Part shown: positions 1-9,515 of the stretch, piece after piece
How the letters are laid out: the number at the start of each line of letters is the position of its first letter
Position numbering within the stretch: the first letter of the stretch is position 1
Source of the DNA: Cladosporium sp. IMV 00045
Lineage: Eukaryota > Ascomycota > Dothideomycetes > Cladosporiales > Cladosporiaceae
DNA: 24,712 bases
Assembly (NCBI GenBank): GCA_001931905.2
Contig: MSJI02000378.1
Coordinates: 1-24,712, forward strand
Direction: 5' to 3'
Made by a program: the position numbers and the translations under genes
Notes under the pieces: generated by a model
What the model saw: only the letters and a program-made list of their open reading frames with translations
Database searches by the model: none
What the model was told of the DNA's origin: nothing

Positions 1-261
1 CACTATGACTCTACAGCCCAACTGGACCAAACGCTCGGCCACGCGCTTCCAGAGTGGCGATGAAGTTGCATCGCCATGGACTAGCATAACCTTCCTGCCA
101 TGCTCACTTCCGAATTCGTAAACACGCATATAGCCATATGCAGTCTGGACATCTCGAGCCCCGGGGAAAACATCGGGCGGGTATGGCAGAGAGGCGATTT
201 CGGCGGCCGAGAGGTGTGGCAGGTGCGTGACGAGGGGAGATGCTATGTATGGCGCCGGCAT
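1..261 (-). CDS. Alpha/beta-hydrolase fold protein, N-terminal 87 residues (cut by window edge)
   Basis: Reading leftward from the ATG at 261, the frame is open for 87 codons to the window edge, and an in-frame TGA at 288-286 lies upstream, so this is the first possible in-frame ATG. The peptide contains the run PGARDVQTAYGYMRVYEF, then a hydrophobic strand and HG turn (VMLVHGDATSSPLW, residues 58-71), then KRVAERLVQLGCRVIV. This is the classic start of an alpha/beta-hydrolase: first strands, then the His-Gly oxyanion loop, then helix A and the next strand. The catalytic Ser, Asp and His would lie beyond the edge, so substrate and activity cannot be stated. The residues before the fold do not look like a signal peptide, which suggests a cytosolic enzyme (inference). 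Fungal relatives are usually annotated only as alpha/beta-hydrolase family proteins. Confidence 0.82.
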   Translation of the reverse strand, partial: MPAPYIASPLVTHLPHLSAAEIASLPYPPDVFPGARDVQTAYGYMRVYEFGSEHGRKVMLVHGDATSSPLWKRVAERLVQLGCRVIV

Positions 262-2369
262 TGCGAAACTTTTGCCAAGTTGTGTTCAATATTGCTGTTT
301 ATTCGCACGACTCAGACGGGGTAGAGATGTCTCGTTCATACTATATGCTCCTTGTGGTCGAGTTCTGTCAGCCTGACAGGATACGTTGCCGGTTCGCTTA
401 TCGCCCCCCTGCAGGATACACAGGCTGAACAAGCCACGGGCACGTAGGCTGATAACAAGAACAAGCGATAGGCGGCAAAATCTTCAGATACCCTTCAGAA
501 CAACAATACAATGGTGTCAGGCACATAGGGAGGAGCACGCGAGTGACGAGCTCCCCGTGATCGACAGTGGTCTGTAGCTCTGGGCAGAACAGCAGATCAT
601 GGTGTGCTGGCAGGAGATACCATCGAAGTCTCCTCCACTCTTTTCGTCCTAAGAATGTGATGCATAGACCCCTTCTTCACAACTCCGACAAACGGCTCTG
701 CCACGCCAGTAAAGATAGAGCTGTCGACAAGGCAAAACAGACCAAGAGTAGCCATTGGCTATGGAGAAGTTTCGGAAAAGAAAGACGTTCGTATTTCTCC
801 GAGACTTGGGAGCCGGCTGCTTGAGCGCTGAGATCCACTGCACTATGCGGTGGACATGAGTAGATGTCGCAGATGTGGGCTGCTGATTACTTAAATTGTG
901 GGAAAGTCGTGTCTTCAGGGGGTTGGCAGAGTTCAGCGTGGCTGCGATGTGGAGTTGACGGATCTCGGTACACCAGCCAAGTCTTCTCCGCAAGGTTGAA
1001 ATATTTCCACCATCCTGGCACTCGAGACGAGTCACTGTCTGCCCTGGGTTAGGGTACAAAGTAGTTACTAACAACCTCACTTCAAACTTGCTGTTGGTGA
1101 GATGGTAACTTCCCATCCATGGCCAGCCTGGAGACGCAGTTTCACAGCATACAAGGATTGACCTGGCCCTTCGACATGGACACGCCGGAGGAATTCTCCG
1201 TTGTGACAAGGCAGATGATGCGGCATATGTCCACAGTAACACTCCATCAAAAGCATGATTCCGTCGGGCGGGTTACTGGCGTCTTGGCTAAGTTGGCCGA
1301 ACACTACCGACTGTAGTCAATGACGAAGGATCTAGGCCCTCCAGGTGCCTTTGAAGAGCCCTAGTTGTGCGCTAAACCAATGCTCTTGTTATCGATAACA
1401 CCGTCAACGTGTTTGCTCAGGAGGAACTCAGCCGCCCGGCCGCTCAAATCGTTCTCCCGAAATAACGACCAGCATGGTCGATCATTTCTAATACTTCTTT
1501 ATGCATTGGGTGGCGAAATTTTGGTGCTTTCGCTCTCTTCAGTCTTGCACGAGAAGTAGATTCACGACTTCCAGCGTCAAAGCCATTACCTGGCGCCGAC
1601 GATAGACGCACGCTTGTGTTTGGTGACTGGTGCTCTGTCGGAACGATTTCCCGGCCCGATTTTCTGGAGACACCCAGTCTTCCGGTGTTGTCAAAAATGC
1701 CGTGGATCCACAACATCCTCAGGTTTTGTAAACTGAGTAGTGCAACGCGGATCGCCCCCGGGAGTACTACCCAACCCTGGTGATGATCCGGAAGCGCTCA
1801 TACAGTCCACCTCCTCCACACCTTGACGGATCTTCATACCGGCCCATACCCGGCATTTGGACCCTTTGCTTGCGGCGGCGAGCTACTGTTGGGATCGCGC
1901 TTGGTCAGGATGGTCACTACTGTTGGTTTGAGTAGCATGTTTTCCTTTGTTCCGTCTCTCAAACACTGCAGTCCTTTTGGCCTGCAGATTGCACTAGCAC
2001 ACGCCGGCGCGACGTTATTATGGCAGCATCAACGCTTGCGAGATTGTAAACGTTGCCGCGATTGACTACTACTTGCGTATGCACGCCATTGTATCTTCCA
2101 AGCTTTCCTTTTTGTTTGGAACTTCCCGCTGCGAACACTTTCTCGCGATCTTGATCCTTCGCGTCGGACTCTGGATTCGACCTCAGCGACGAGTCGATTT
2201 CAAGTTGAGTGCCGTCACGGCAATTCATTTCTCAGTCGACGAGGTCTCCCATAACACTCATACGACCGGAGCTCAATAAGGATCAGCCTGGGCATTCGAC
2301 AATCGGCTGGATCTGCGAGACGCCTACTATCACACAGTCGACAAACCACAGACTGAAACGACCGACGCC
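262..2369. other. Long non-genic interval with scattered coding-like scraps
   Basis: About 2.1 kb between the divergent alpha/beta-hydrolase and rhodopsin-domain genes. No frame shows a recognisable domain. Three short open stretches look mildly coding-like: 1119-1316 (+, 65 codons from an ATG), 1376-1465 (+, 29 codons with no ATG, preceded by an in-frame TAA at 1373) and 1444-1716 (-, 90 codons from an ATG). They conflict in strand and I recognise none of them, so I leave them uncalled. The right-hand end should hold the promoter and 5' UTR of the rhodopsin-domain gene. Base composition is not unusually AT-rich, so there is no sign of repeat-induced point mutation. Confidence 0.6.
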
Positions 2370-3863
2370 ATGCAGGAAATCCCATTGAAGTTGTATGCGG
2401 CATGGCCAAATCCGAACTTTGTTGACCCCGTTACGAGAGGCGACGCTTTGGTCGTCGTCAACGTTATCCTCATCATTCTGGTCACCCTGTCATTTGTACT
2501 GCGACTTTTCTGGCGTCTGAGCAAGAGTCAAGGAGGTATTGATGATATAATGATCTCAATAGCCTACCTCTTCACCGTTGGAATGACCACAGTCGTCCTC
2601 CTGGCCTTTCGATCCTACGGCTGGGATAGACATATATGGGATATCAACCCAAATATCGTTCAGTCTGCACAGATCATTGCCTTCTGTGCGAAGATGATGT
2701 TCGTCTTCGCATCTGGATTCACGAGGCTTTCCCTCATGTTCTTATACTACCGCCTCGTGAAAGAGAGCACTATCTGGTGGTACAAATGGCTCATGCACTT
2801 TGGCATGTTTGTCAACGTCTCGATTTTCATCACCTTGATCTTCACAGGTATTTTCCAATGCACGTAAGTTTCACGAGTCTTGTCTCATTCAATTTACACA
2901 TTTGGCTAATTGCACATCGACAGACCACCTCAAAAATACTGGCGATTTCCCGACATTATTACGACCGGGTCCTGTTTGGATGAGGGCGTGAACACCATGT
3001 CAGCAGGCATCTTGAGCTGCATTGCAGATTTGATGTGTACACTTCTGCCAATTCCCGTCATCTGGTCTCTGAACATGCCGCTTCGTGAACGCATCAGTGT
3101 CATCGTTCTCCTATCCGCCGGCATGATCGTCACTGTTGCTGGCATACTCAGAACCTTTTTCATCTACAAGAGTCTGTTTGGAACACTAAAATATGATCAG
3201 TCATGGTCAACATATCCCCTCTGGATCTGTGCCGCTATAGAGATCGATCTTGCTATTGTAAGTTAATCCGTCTCACTGTAGTTGCCGTATTCTCCAACTG
3301 ACGCTCAATGATAGATGTGTGCTTGCGCTCCGGCAATGAAGGCGTTGTTATGGAAGCCCTTCCGCAAGTGGACCAGCGACGTCTACACCGGCAGCTCCCA
3401 GAACCGCACCAAGGCGAGCATGAAGCCTAGCAAAGTCGAGCACAGCAAGCGAGAGCTCACGTCACAAGACCCTATCGTGGAAAATGATGAAGACTCCAAC
3501 AATACCTACCGACTGGACAGCATGGACTTCAATAAAAACGGACATATTGAATCAGAGCAAGACCTTGAGAAAGCCATTCGGCAAAACCACTCCAGGAGCA
3601 GTAACGAAAACGATAAAACCCCAACATCACAGACGCTGTACGATCCTACACAGCCAAAGCTCCAGATCAGTAAAGAGACCACTTTCCAGGTCAGCTATCT
3701 GAGCGATGCGTCCTCGGACAAAACCAAGGACTCGGATGAAAACGGTATCACTGCACTACCGCTCAATCAGCGAAATTCTCGAGGACAAGTGATGGGCTCG
3801 AGCTCATCGCCCACTTGGGAGGGAGCTTCAGGTACACGACGGACGGAGCAACCCCAACATTGA
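2370..3863 (+). CDS. Rhodopsin-domain (PTH11-like) seven-transmembrane protein
   Basis: Three exons, 2370-2863, 2924-3257 and 3315-3863, joined across introns with GTAAGT donors and CAG/TAG acceptors, give 458 residues. Seven hydrophobic segments can be seen: about residues 26-48, 58-80, 95-127, 140-162, then three in exon 2 reaching into exon 3. Family hallmarks of the fungal rhodopsin/PTH11-like domain are present: an acidic pair after helix 1 (GGIDDIM), the phrase QCTPPQKYW after helix 4, a Cys in GSCLDEG, and the helix 7 ending LAIMCACAPAMKALL. A polar Ser/Asn/Asp-rich tail of about 170 residues follows, presumably cytoplasmic. Members sit in the plasma membrane, and PTH11 itself acts in surface sensing in Magnaporthe. 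The extracellular CFEM domain of true PTH11 is absent, so this belongs to the broader class. Ligand and pathway are unknown. Confidence 0.88.
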
Positions 3864-5754
3864 ACCTTTAGGCCCTCAAACATCGCCGCCCCAGCGTTCA
3901 TAATGAAGGGTAAGATATATGAACATCAGGGCTAAAGGAAGCCTAGCTTACTGTGTAATTAACATTTATTCACCTTGGCGATCTGCCGCCCAAGAGCAGT
4001 CTATGTATGAAACAGTCATTTATTTCGTTCCATCAACAGCCTGCAGGTCACAGCAGACTTTCCAGAAGACGTGAAAGCACGTAAAACTATCTGTAAACAC
4101 GCAATGCCTCCAATGATGTTGCCAAGGGTGGGCTATGCTGCCTCTGGACAAATCTGCCTCTTAGTAGCCTTGCTCTGCTTTCGATGCACCACATTAATGA
4201 AAGAGCGGATTTGATTCGTGAATAGGGCGAATTCCTGGGAGCTGCAAGGGCTGTCAATCCTTCAGCTCCTGCACTAGCACTGTGGATATGTTCGCACATG
4301 GTGTGGGCACCACATGTCGGCATCCCTGGTTTCAGTGGTAGGGATTCCCGGAGAAGGATTACGTTCGGCAGGTGAGGATTTGAAATATTGTGAACATCCA
4401 TGTTGAGGAACAAACGTATATTCGATAGTTGCAATGTGATGAATTACAACTACCACCGACTGATTTTTGCGCCACATAGGCAACATAGTGCGCCCATGAT
4501 CGAAGCACACCGGGTGTCATTGCGAGGACATACCCTCTCCAGGTGACTATGAATACCATAACCTCCTGAAGGTTCAAGCCTTTTCGTTACTAGGGCATGG
4601 TTACTGCTGGTAATCTGCCAATAGTTGATTGGCATATATTCATACCACGCTACTTATGATCAACATTACATTAGCTTGGCCCTCTTGTCTCACAGCAGTA
4701 ATCATATGTTGAAGACCGGCCACGGGAGGTTTCCATCCAATTGTCCTCAACGTTTGTTTCGAATAGCGAAAAATTTGCTCCTTAGCTTCATTAATCCATC
4801 GAAAGGGTGCTGGTGACATCCAACTGAAAAGACTAGCGCAAGCCGGCGCTGCTACCTCCTAACGGACTGCTGGGTCGTCTGGATCCAGCTCTCCACGGCC
4901 TCCACAGAATATGTCGATCTAGCGCGGATCACTGAGTCGTGAAGACTGCAATGGCGGATGAGACAGACAGTGTTCAATGCATGGTCCCGCCCAAACCCCT
5001 GGCACGTCTTTAGTCGTCGGGACAAACCACTTTAGCTGACTTCACTTCTCCAAGCGCGCAAACTCAAGTCCTGATAGGCACGTTGAGCAGACCACGCTCA
5101 AGCCTCAAGGATGCCCGACGACTTCAAGCTGCACAATTTTTGCGTGCTGACTGCGACTATCTGCATATCGGTGCGTCAGACAAACAACTATAAAGGCTGA
5201 AACGATACATACGAGTCAACCTTACGAACCAACAGTAGTCCATACAGGCAACGTAGATGGTAAGAAATGCTCATCTATGCTTGTGTCGTCATCATGCAAC
5301 CAGTCGTAGCAGAACGACGAAGGCGTTGCCCAAACACGTTCGACTCGACCATACTTGGAAAAGCATGTTCTGACAACCTGCCATCCTGATGCTACATGGT
5401 GCAAGAAACCTGCATGGCCCTAAGGCTTTCAAGCTTAGACAAAAGCAACGACGGGCAGTATACATACAATGCTGCAGTTGGCACCGCGAATATAGGACTG
5501 AAGTGCCACAAATAACCGTTAGGCCTCATCAAACAAGAACTCTTGACCAACTCGAACAACGCACGACTCGTGCTCCGGGTTGACTCGTGGATTATTACGC
5601 TTGCTCTAAATGGACAATGGTAATGTTACGCCACTCTGGTGGTATTGACATACATAAGATGTCTCGACTTTGGTCTTCACCCACGTGGTAGGCTTCCTTC
5701 GCAACCTCGCTCGTTCCTCACCCTATACACTCGTTCATTCACTTCTAAGTCACC
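3864..5754. other. Intergenic interval, nothing recognised
   Basis: About 1.9 kb between two rightward genes. Only short open frames occur, none with a recognisable motif or consistent coding bias. The left part should contain the 3' UTR of the rhodopsin-domain gene and the right part the promoter of the haloperoxidase gene. A TATAAA sequence occurs near 5191, but it is more than 500 bp from the haloperoxidase start, so its role is unclear. The last 60 bp before that start are pyrimidine-rich, as is usual for well expressed fungal genes. No tRNA, repeat array or mobile element was seen. Confidence 0.55.
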
Positions 5755-7143
5755 ATGAAGCTCGCTGCGATTTCTGCCCTGATCGGCTCGGCTGCTGCGT
5801 TCCCGGCACTGCTCAACCTCGATGGCAAGGCTCCGTTGCTCGACCTTGACCTCGACCTGAGAGCCCTGACTGGTTCTGGCAAGAACAAGACTATTGACCT
5901 GTCTGTTCTCGAGCTGAACCAGAAGGCGGCCAAGGCAAACACATTCAAACATGCTGATCCCAAGAACTGCCCGGTCAACAAGGACCACAAGCCTGCCGCC
6001 AAATGGAACTCCAAGTTTCCCTACAACCATGCAAAGAATGGTCTGCCTGGAAAGGGAAAGGGCGGCTACCTTGTCCCTCACCCGGATGATGAAGACCACA
6101 AGTTCATCCACCCTGGTCCTAATGATATTCGTGGCCCGTAAGGCAGCCGTTTCAATCGATTCTTGTATTTCCCTGCTGACTTTTTGTTAAGATGCCCTGG
6201 CATGAACACGCTCGCCAACCACGGTTTCATCGCCCGCGACGGCATCACCGATCTCAACGAGGTTGTCGACGCTTGCCAGAACGTGTTCAACATGAGCTGG
6301 GACCTTTCCGTCGTCATTACCATGGTTGCTCTTGTTCTTGGAGACGGTGATCTCGTCTCGCGCAAGTTCTCCATTGGCTGCGATGCCACCGACCGCACTG
6401 CTGCTGTCCCTCTGGTCGCTGGTAGCCAGCCCGGTTTAAACGGCCACAACAACTTCGAGGCCGACGCGTCCATGGGCCGTAACGACTTTTTCCTCGCCGA
6501 GGGCGATAACTTCAGTCTTAACGGCACCAAGTTCGGCCGGATGGTTGAGGTCACCGAGGGCGAATTCTCCGTCGCTGGCCTTTCCAAGTACCGCGAGGAG
6601 TGCTGGCACAGGTCTCAAAGCGAAAACCCTAACTTCTTCTTCGGCCCAGCTGGTCTGCTTCTGTACGGAGACGCCGCTTTCCTGCCCAAGCTCATGGCTT
6701 CCGGCAGCAGGGACTACAAGATCGACACCGAGACTGTGGCGACTTTCTTCGGCGCCTACCAGAAGGAGGACGGCAGCTGGGAGTACGGACACAACGAGAC
6801 GATCCCGGAGAACTTCATCAACCGCGAGGAAGCCTACAATCTTGTCGACGAGGTCCACGCCATCCTCGAGATGTACCTGCAGCGCCCTGTCCTGTTCGGT
6901 GGTAACACTGCTGAAGGCCACTTCAACGGTATCGACTTTGGTGCTATCAAGGACGGCAAGATTGACGCCGACGTCTCTGTTGATGATGCCCTCTGCCTCA
7001 TCTACCAGCTCTTGACCAGCCCCATGCCCGGCCTTCTGAACGGTGTCACCAAGCCTCTCACTGGCGCGCTCGACTTCATCACCTCCACCGTCAGCGACAC
7101 TCTGACCAACCTGGGCTGCCCGGCTCCCTTGAACGCTAACTGA
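5755..7143 (+). CDS. Secreted chloroperoxidase-family (heme-thiolate haloperoxidase) protein
   Basis: Two exons, 5755-6137 and 6192-7143, flank a 54-bp intron and give 444 residues. Residues 1-15 are a good secretory signal (hydrophobic core, Ala-rich cleavage site before Phe-Pro). The intron splits the proximal heme-ligand motif; splicing restores PCPGMNTLANHGF, with Cys129 the expected axial thiolate ligand. Residues 217-224 (EADASMGR) match the Glu-x-Asp-x-Ser metal/propionate site, and NPNFFF followed by LLLYGD (residues 273-288) matches the distal region. Five N-glycosylation sequons (Asn44, 161, 234, 238, 329) fit an extracellular protein. The family uses hydrogen peroxide to halogenate or oxygenate organic substrates. 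The distal YGD has Asp where I expect the acid-base Glu of peroxygenases, so activity may differ. It is longer than the roughly 250-residue short peroxygenases. Family call firm; substrate unknown. Confidence 0.9.
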
Positions 7144-7830
7144 AGAGCGCGCAGCATGTGCTCCATGTTGAACCGACCTTTGACTTGTGACGACTGGTTT
7201 TGTCACAGGAGAATTTGCTAGCATTAACTTTGCTTCTAATCTCTCGAAAGAGACATCAAGCTCTTTCCTTCAATGAAAAGCCACTTGTTTCCATTCTCAA
7301 GGTACAGCCAGGATTCAGCCGCGCGGTTTGCATGTTTGTGAAGACTCCGTTGAGGAATAAGAGTAGTGTAAGATCATCTTGGAAAGGTGGTCTCGAATGA
7401 AAGATGGCTGTACCACAGACTTTCCTATAGCCAGTGCCTGCGCGTCCATGAGTCTCTTATCATTGCTGTAGTGTGACCGCCGCCGAAAAGCTGTGCCGGA
7501 TATTCGCACACCACGCCGTATCGTGAGATGGCCATTCATGACTCATTGCTGGATACAGTAAGTCGGTCATCGAATTTCCTCTCTCATCCTGCGCACGGAA
7601 TCCCACGAAGCAATGTAGCGGAGTGATCATCATGGCCATGAATCTTGATGTGCAAATGCTATAGCCGCCGTCTGTTGTGCGTAGCTTGCCGAGAATTCAG
7701 CCCCAACAGCCGCCACCACCTACCTGGCATACCACACTGTTTCTCCATTGGTCTACGACGGTACAGATACATTTTTACCGATTGCACAAAAATAAAAACA
7801 ACAGCTCTCAACCACAAGAAGGGAGGGAGC
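7144..7830. other. Intergenic: haloperoxidase 3' flank, nothing else recognised
   Basis: Nearly 700 bp between the haloperoxidase stop codon and the tRNA terminator. It contains only short unconvincing open frames. The 3' UTR of the haloperoxidase must lie at its left end. Near the right end, an A-rich run at 7788-7798 reads as two T-runs on the minus strand and could be a back-up Pol III terminator for the tRNA gene. Confidence 0.55.
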
Positions 7831-7834
7831 AAAA
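7831..7834 (-). terminator. Pol III terminator T-run of tRNA-Pro
   Basis: Read on the minus strand, four consecutive T residues begin six bases after the last mature tRNA base, the usual distance and form of an RNA polymerase III terminator. A second, stronger T-run follows at 7798-7788. Confidence 0.7.
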
Positions 7835-7839
7835 GAATG

Positions 7840-7928
7840 GGCACTTGCCAGGACTCGAACCTGGGACCTCTCGCAATCAGTGATCGTAGGACCCTAAGCG
7901 AGAATCGTAACCACTAGACCACAAGTGC
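7840..7928 (-). tRNA. tRNA-Pro (anticodon AGG), with 16-nt intron
   Basis: The minus strand folds into a complete cloverleaf of 73 nt plus an intron. The acceptor stem is GCACUUG with CAAGUGC (7928-7922 with 7847-7841) and the discriminator is C, as in eukaryotic cytosolic tRNA-Pro. The D arm contains the A-box type sequence GGTCTAGTGG. The anticodon stem is CUCGC with GCGAG, and its loop UUAGGGU places anticodon AGG at 7895-7893. The T arm is CCAGG-UUCGAGU-CCUGG, an intact B box. An intron of 16 nt (7891-7876, ambiguous by one base) sits after position 37, the standard place for nuclear tRNA introns removed by the Sen endonuclease. It decodes CCU and, after A-to-I editing of position 34, other CCN codons. 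The base before the stem would allow an eighth pair and is taken as leader. Confidence 0.95.
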
Positions 7929-8057
7929 CGGATTTCGGTGTTTGGAATCAGATGATTAGATGAGAGTCCAGCCAGCCAAACGCATTATATACCCCAAATA
8001 TTTGGCTTTGAGCAAGTATCTTAATAACATGTCCACCACCTCTCTCAATCAAGCACC

Positions 8058-9515
8058 TCACACATCCTCCTCAGCCACCAATCTAGCAACATCCCCCTCC
8101 AACTCCACCTTCCCCGTAAACATCGCCCTCACCCTCCCCTGCTCCCCCGTCACGCGAGCGTGAAAAACCAAATTCCACTTCCCCTTCCCATCAGGAAACA
8201 ACCCCGGCGACCCCGGAGCTTCCAGATCCCAATCTCCCGTGCGCAACAATTCTCTTTTCGCACGCGTGTAAGGGCCCGAGATGTTCTTCGCCGTGGCGTA
8301 CTTGAGATCGTAAGAAGGCGCACGCGTGCACCCGGACGAGAAGAAGAGGAAATAGACTCCCTCGTGTGAGCGGACGAGTTCGGGCGCTTCGACGAGGGGG
8401 CCGTCGGCGTCGGTGCGGTCCAGGATTTTGATTTGGGGGCCGTTGGTGGTGAGGCCGTTGGGCTGGAGTTTCTGTAGCATGATGGGTGTTGGTTGCCGGG
8501 GCAGGACCATGTTGCCGCATTCGCCGCCGTGGCCGATGTTGTTTCCGTCGACTTTGTATAGAACGTAAGGAGTTCCGTCGTGGTCTGTGAAAGCGGCGGG
8601 ATCGATGGCGCCGCCTTTTTTGATGGGACATGCGAGGAGAGACGGATGGGGGGTGTATGGCCCAAGGGCTGACGTGGCAGTGGCAGCGCCGATGCAGTGG
8701 GGTGGTGGATGATGAGGGAGCTTGACGTAGTCAGAGGCGCCTTGTTGGTCGTCCCTTTCAATTTCCGGATGCGCCAGACTGTTGCGTGTAGCTGTGTAGT
8801 ACATGATGTACTTTTTGTCACCGGAGGTCTGTCGAGTAACGCTAGGAGCCCAAACATTGGCGCGAGGAATGGGTGGATCCGTGCGCTGGTTGCGACCCTG
8901 GACGGCCCATATCCCTACTTCAGGCAAAGGATCTCTTGTTGAGTTCATCAATGTCCAGTCGATGAAATTTGTAGATGATGCAAGTTGGATGTTCGAAACG
9001 CCGTATTCATAACTCGAGGCGTTGTCTGGACGTTGAAGGATGCCGGCCGCATTGTTCGTGGCATACGCATACCATGTTCCGCCATCATGGTAAAGTGTCG
9101 GGTCGGGAAAATTGTCGTCTAAAGCGATGCGTAAGGGCGAAGGATGGCCTGGCGAGCTTTTGTGCGAACCGTGAGACCGTGTCAAAGTGACGGCGAGAGC
9201 GGCGCCAATGATACCAAGCAAGATGATTAGTAGTATCAAAGCGGAGACTATGAAACCTCGAGAGCGGAATGAGAAGGTACGTTTGCTTTCAGTATGCTTC
9301 TTTTCAGGTTCAAGATCGACAGGTTTTGTGAAATGGCGCCGAAAGAAAGTCAGGCCGGCTTTTTGGTCCACGTTTGCATCAGGATTGTCACTGGCAGCAG
9401 GCTCGTCCATGTCTTGCCATGATGTAGCAGATGCATCCGGTTGTTGGAGTCGTGACCGTGGGTTTGTGGCGAGAGGAGTGGGTGCACTGTTGTTAGATGC
9501 CTCTGGGATCGCCAT
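8058..9515 (-). CDS. GH43 glycosidase (arabinanase/xylosidase type) with N-terminal membrane anchor
   Basis: An intronless 485-codon frame. Residues 1-87 are polar and basic towards the end (KRTFSFRSR). Residues 88-110 form one strong hydrophobic helix, followed by a Ser/His/Pro linker and then a five-bladed propeller domain from about residue 128 to the end. The three acidic catalytic positions of glycoside hydrolase family 43 are visible: Asp138 in NFPDPT (base), Asp305 in GGAIDPAAF (pKa modulator) and Glu376 in PLVEAPEL (acid). Other family features are WAPSV and the SGPY turns. The enzyme should hydrolyse alpha-L-arabinofuranosyl or beta-xylosyl linkages; the exact specificity cannot be read. 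The positive-inside rule suggests a type II protein with the catalytic domain outside or in the secretory lumen. Most fungal GH43 proteins have a cleaved signal peptide instead, so the anchor is notable. Stop and start are clear. Confidence 0.93.
   Translation of the reverse strand: MAIPEASNNSAPTPLATNPRSRLQQPDASATSWQDMDEPAASDNPDANVDQKAGLTFFRRHFTKPVDLEPEKKHTESKRTFSFRSRGFIVSALILLIILLGIIGAALAVTLTRSHGSHKSSPGHPSPLRIALDDNFPDPTLYHDGGTWYAYATNNAAGILQRPDNASSYEYGVSNIQLASSTNFIDWTLMNSTRDPLPEVGIWAVQGRNQRTDPPIPRANVWAPSVTRQTSGDKKYIMYYTATRNSLAHPEIERDDQQGASDYVKLPHHPPPHCIGAATATSALGPYTPHPSLLACPIKKGGAIDPAAFTDHDGTPYVLYKVDGNNIGHGGECGNMVLPRQPTPIMLQKLQPNGLTTNGPQIKILDRTDADGPLVEAPELVRSHEGVYFLFFSSGCTRAPSYDLKYATAKNISGPYTRAKRELLRTGDWDLEAPGSPGLFPDGKGKWNLVFHARVTGEQGRVRAMFTGKVELEGDVARLVAEEDV

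Noticed and set aside
649..1116. Minus-strand frame of about 155 codons from the ATG at 1116
   Set aside because: No recognisable motif, no codon bias like the neighbours, and it conflicts with plus-strand scraps; most likely chance.
4327..4390. tRNA-like A-box sequence (GGTTTCAGTGGTAG)
   Set aside because: No matching B box, anticodon stem or acceptor stem could be folded around it.
6436..7224. 262-codon minus-strand open frame opposite the haloperoxidase
   Set aside because: It mirrors the strongly biased codons of the plus-strand gene, which has signal peptide, heme motif and splice sites; the antisense product is a Val/Glu/Leu-rich string without a domain.
8150..8857. 235-codon minus-strand frame inside GH43
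   Set aside because: Out-of-frame shadow; the 485-codon frame contains all three GH43 catalytic residues without interruption.
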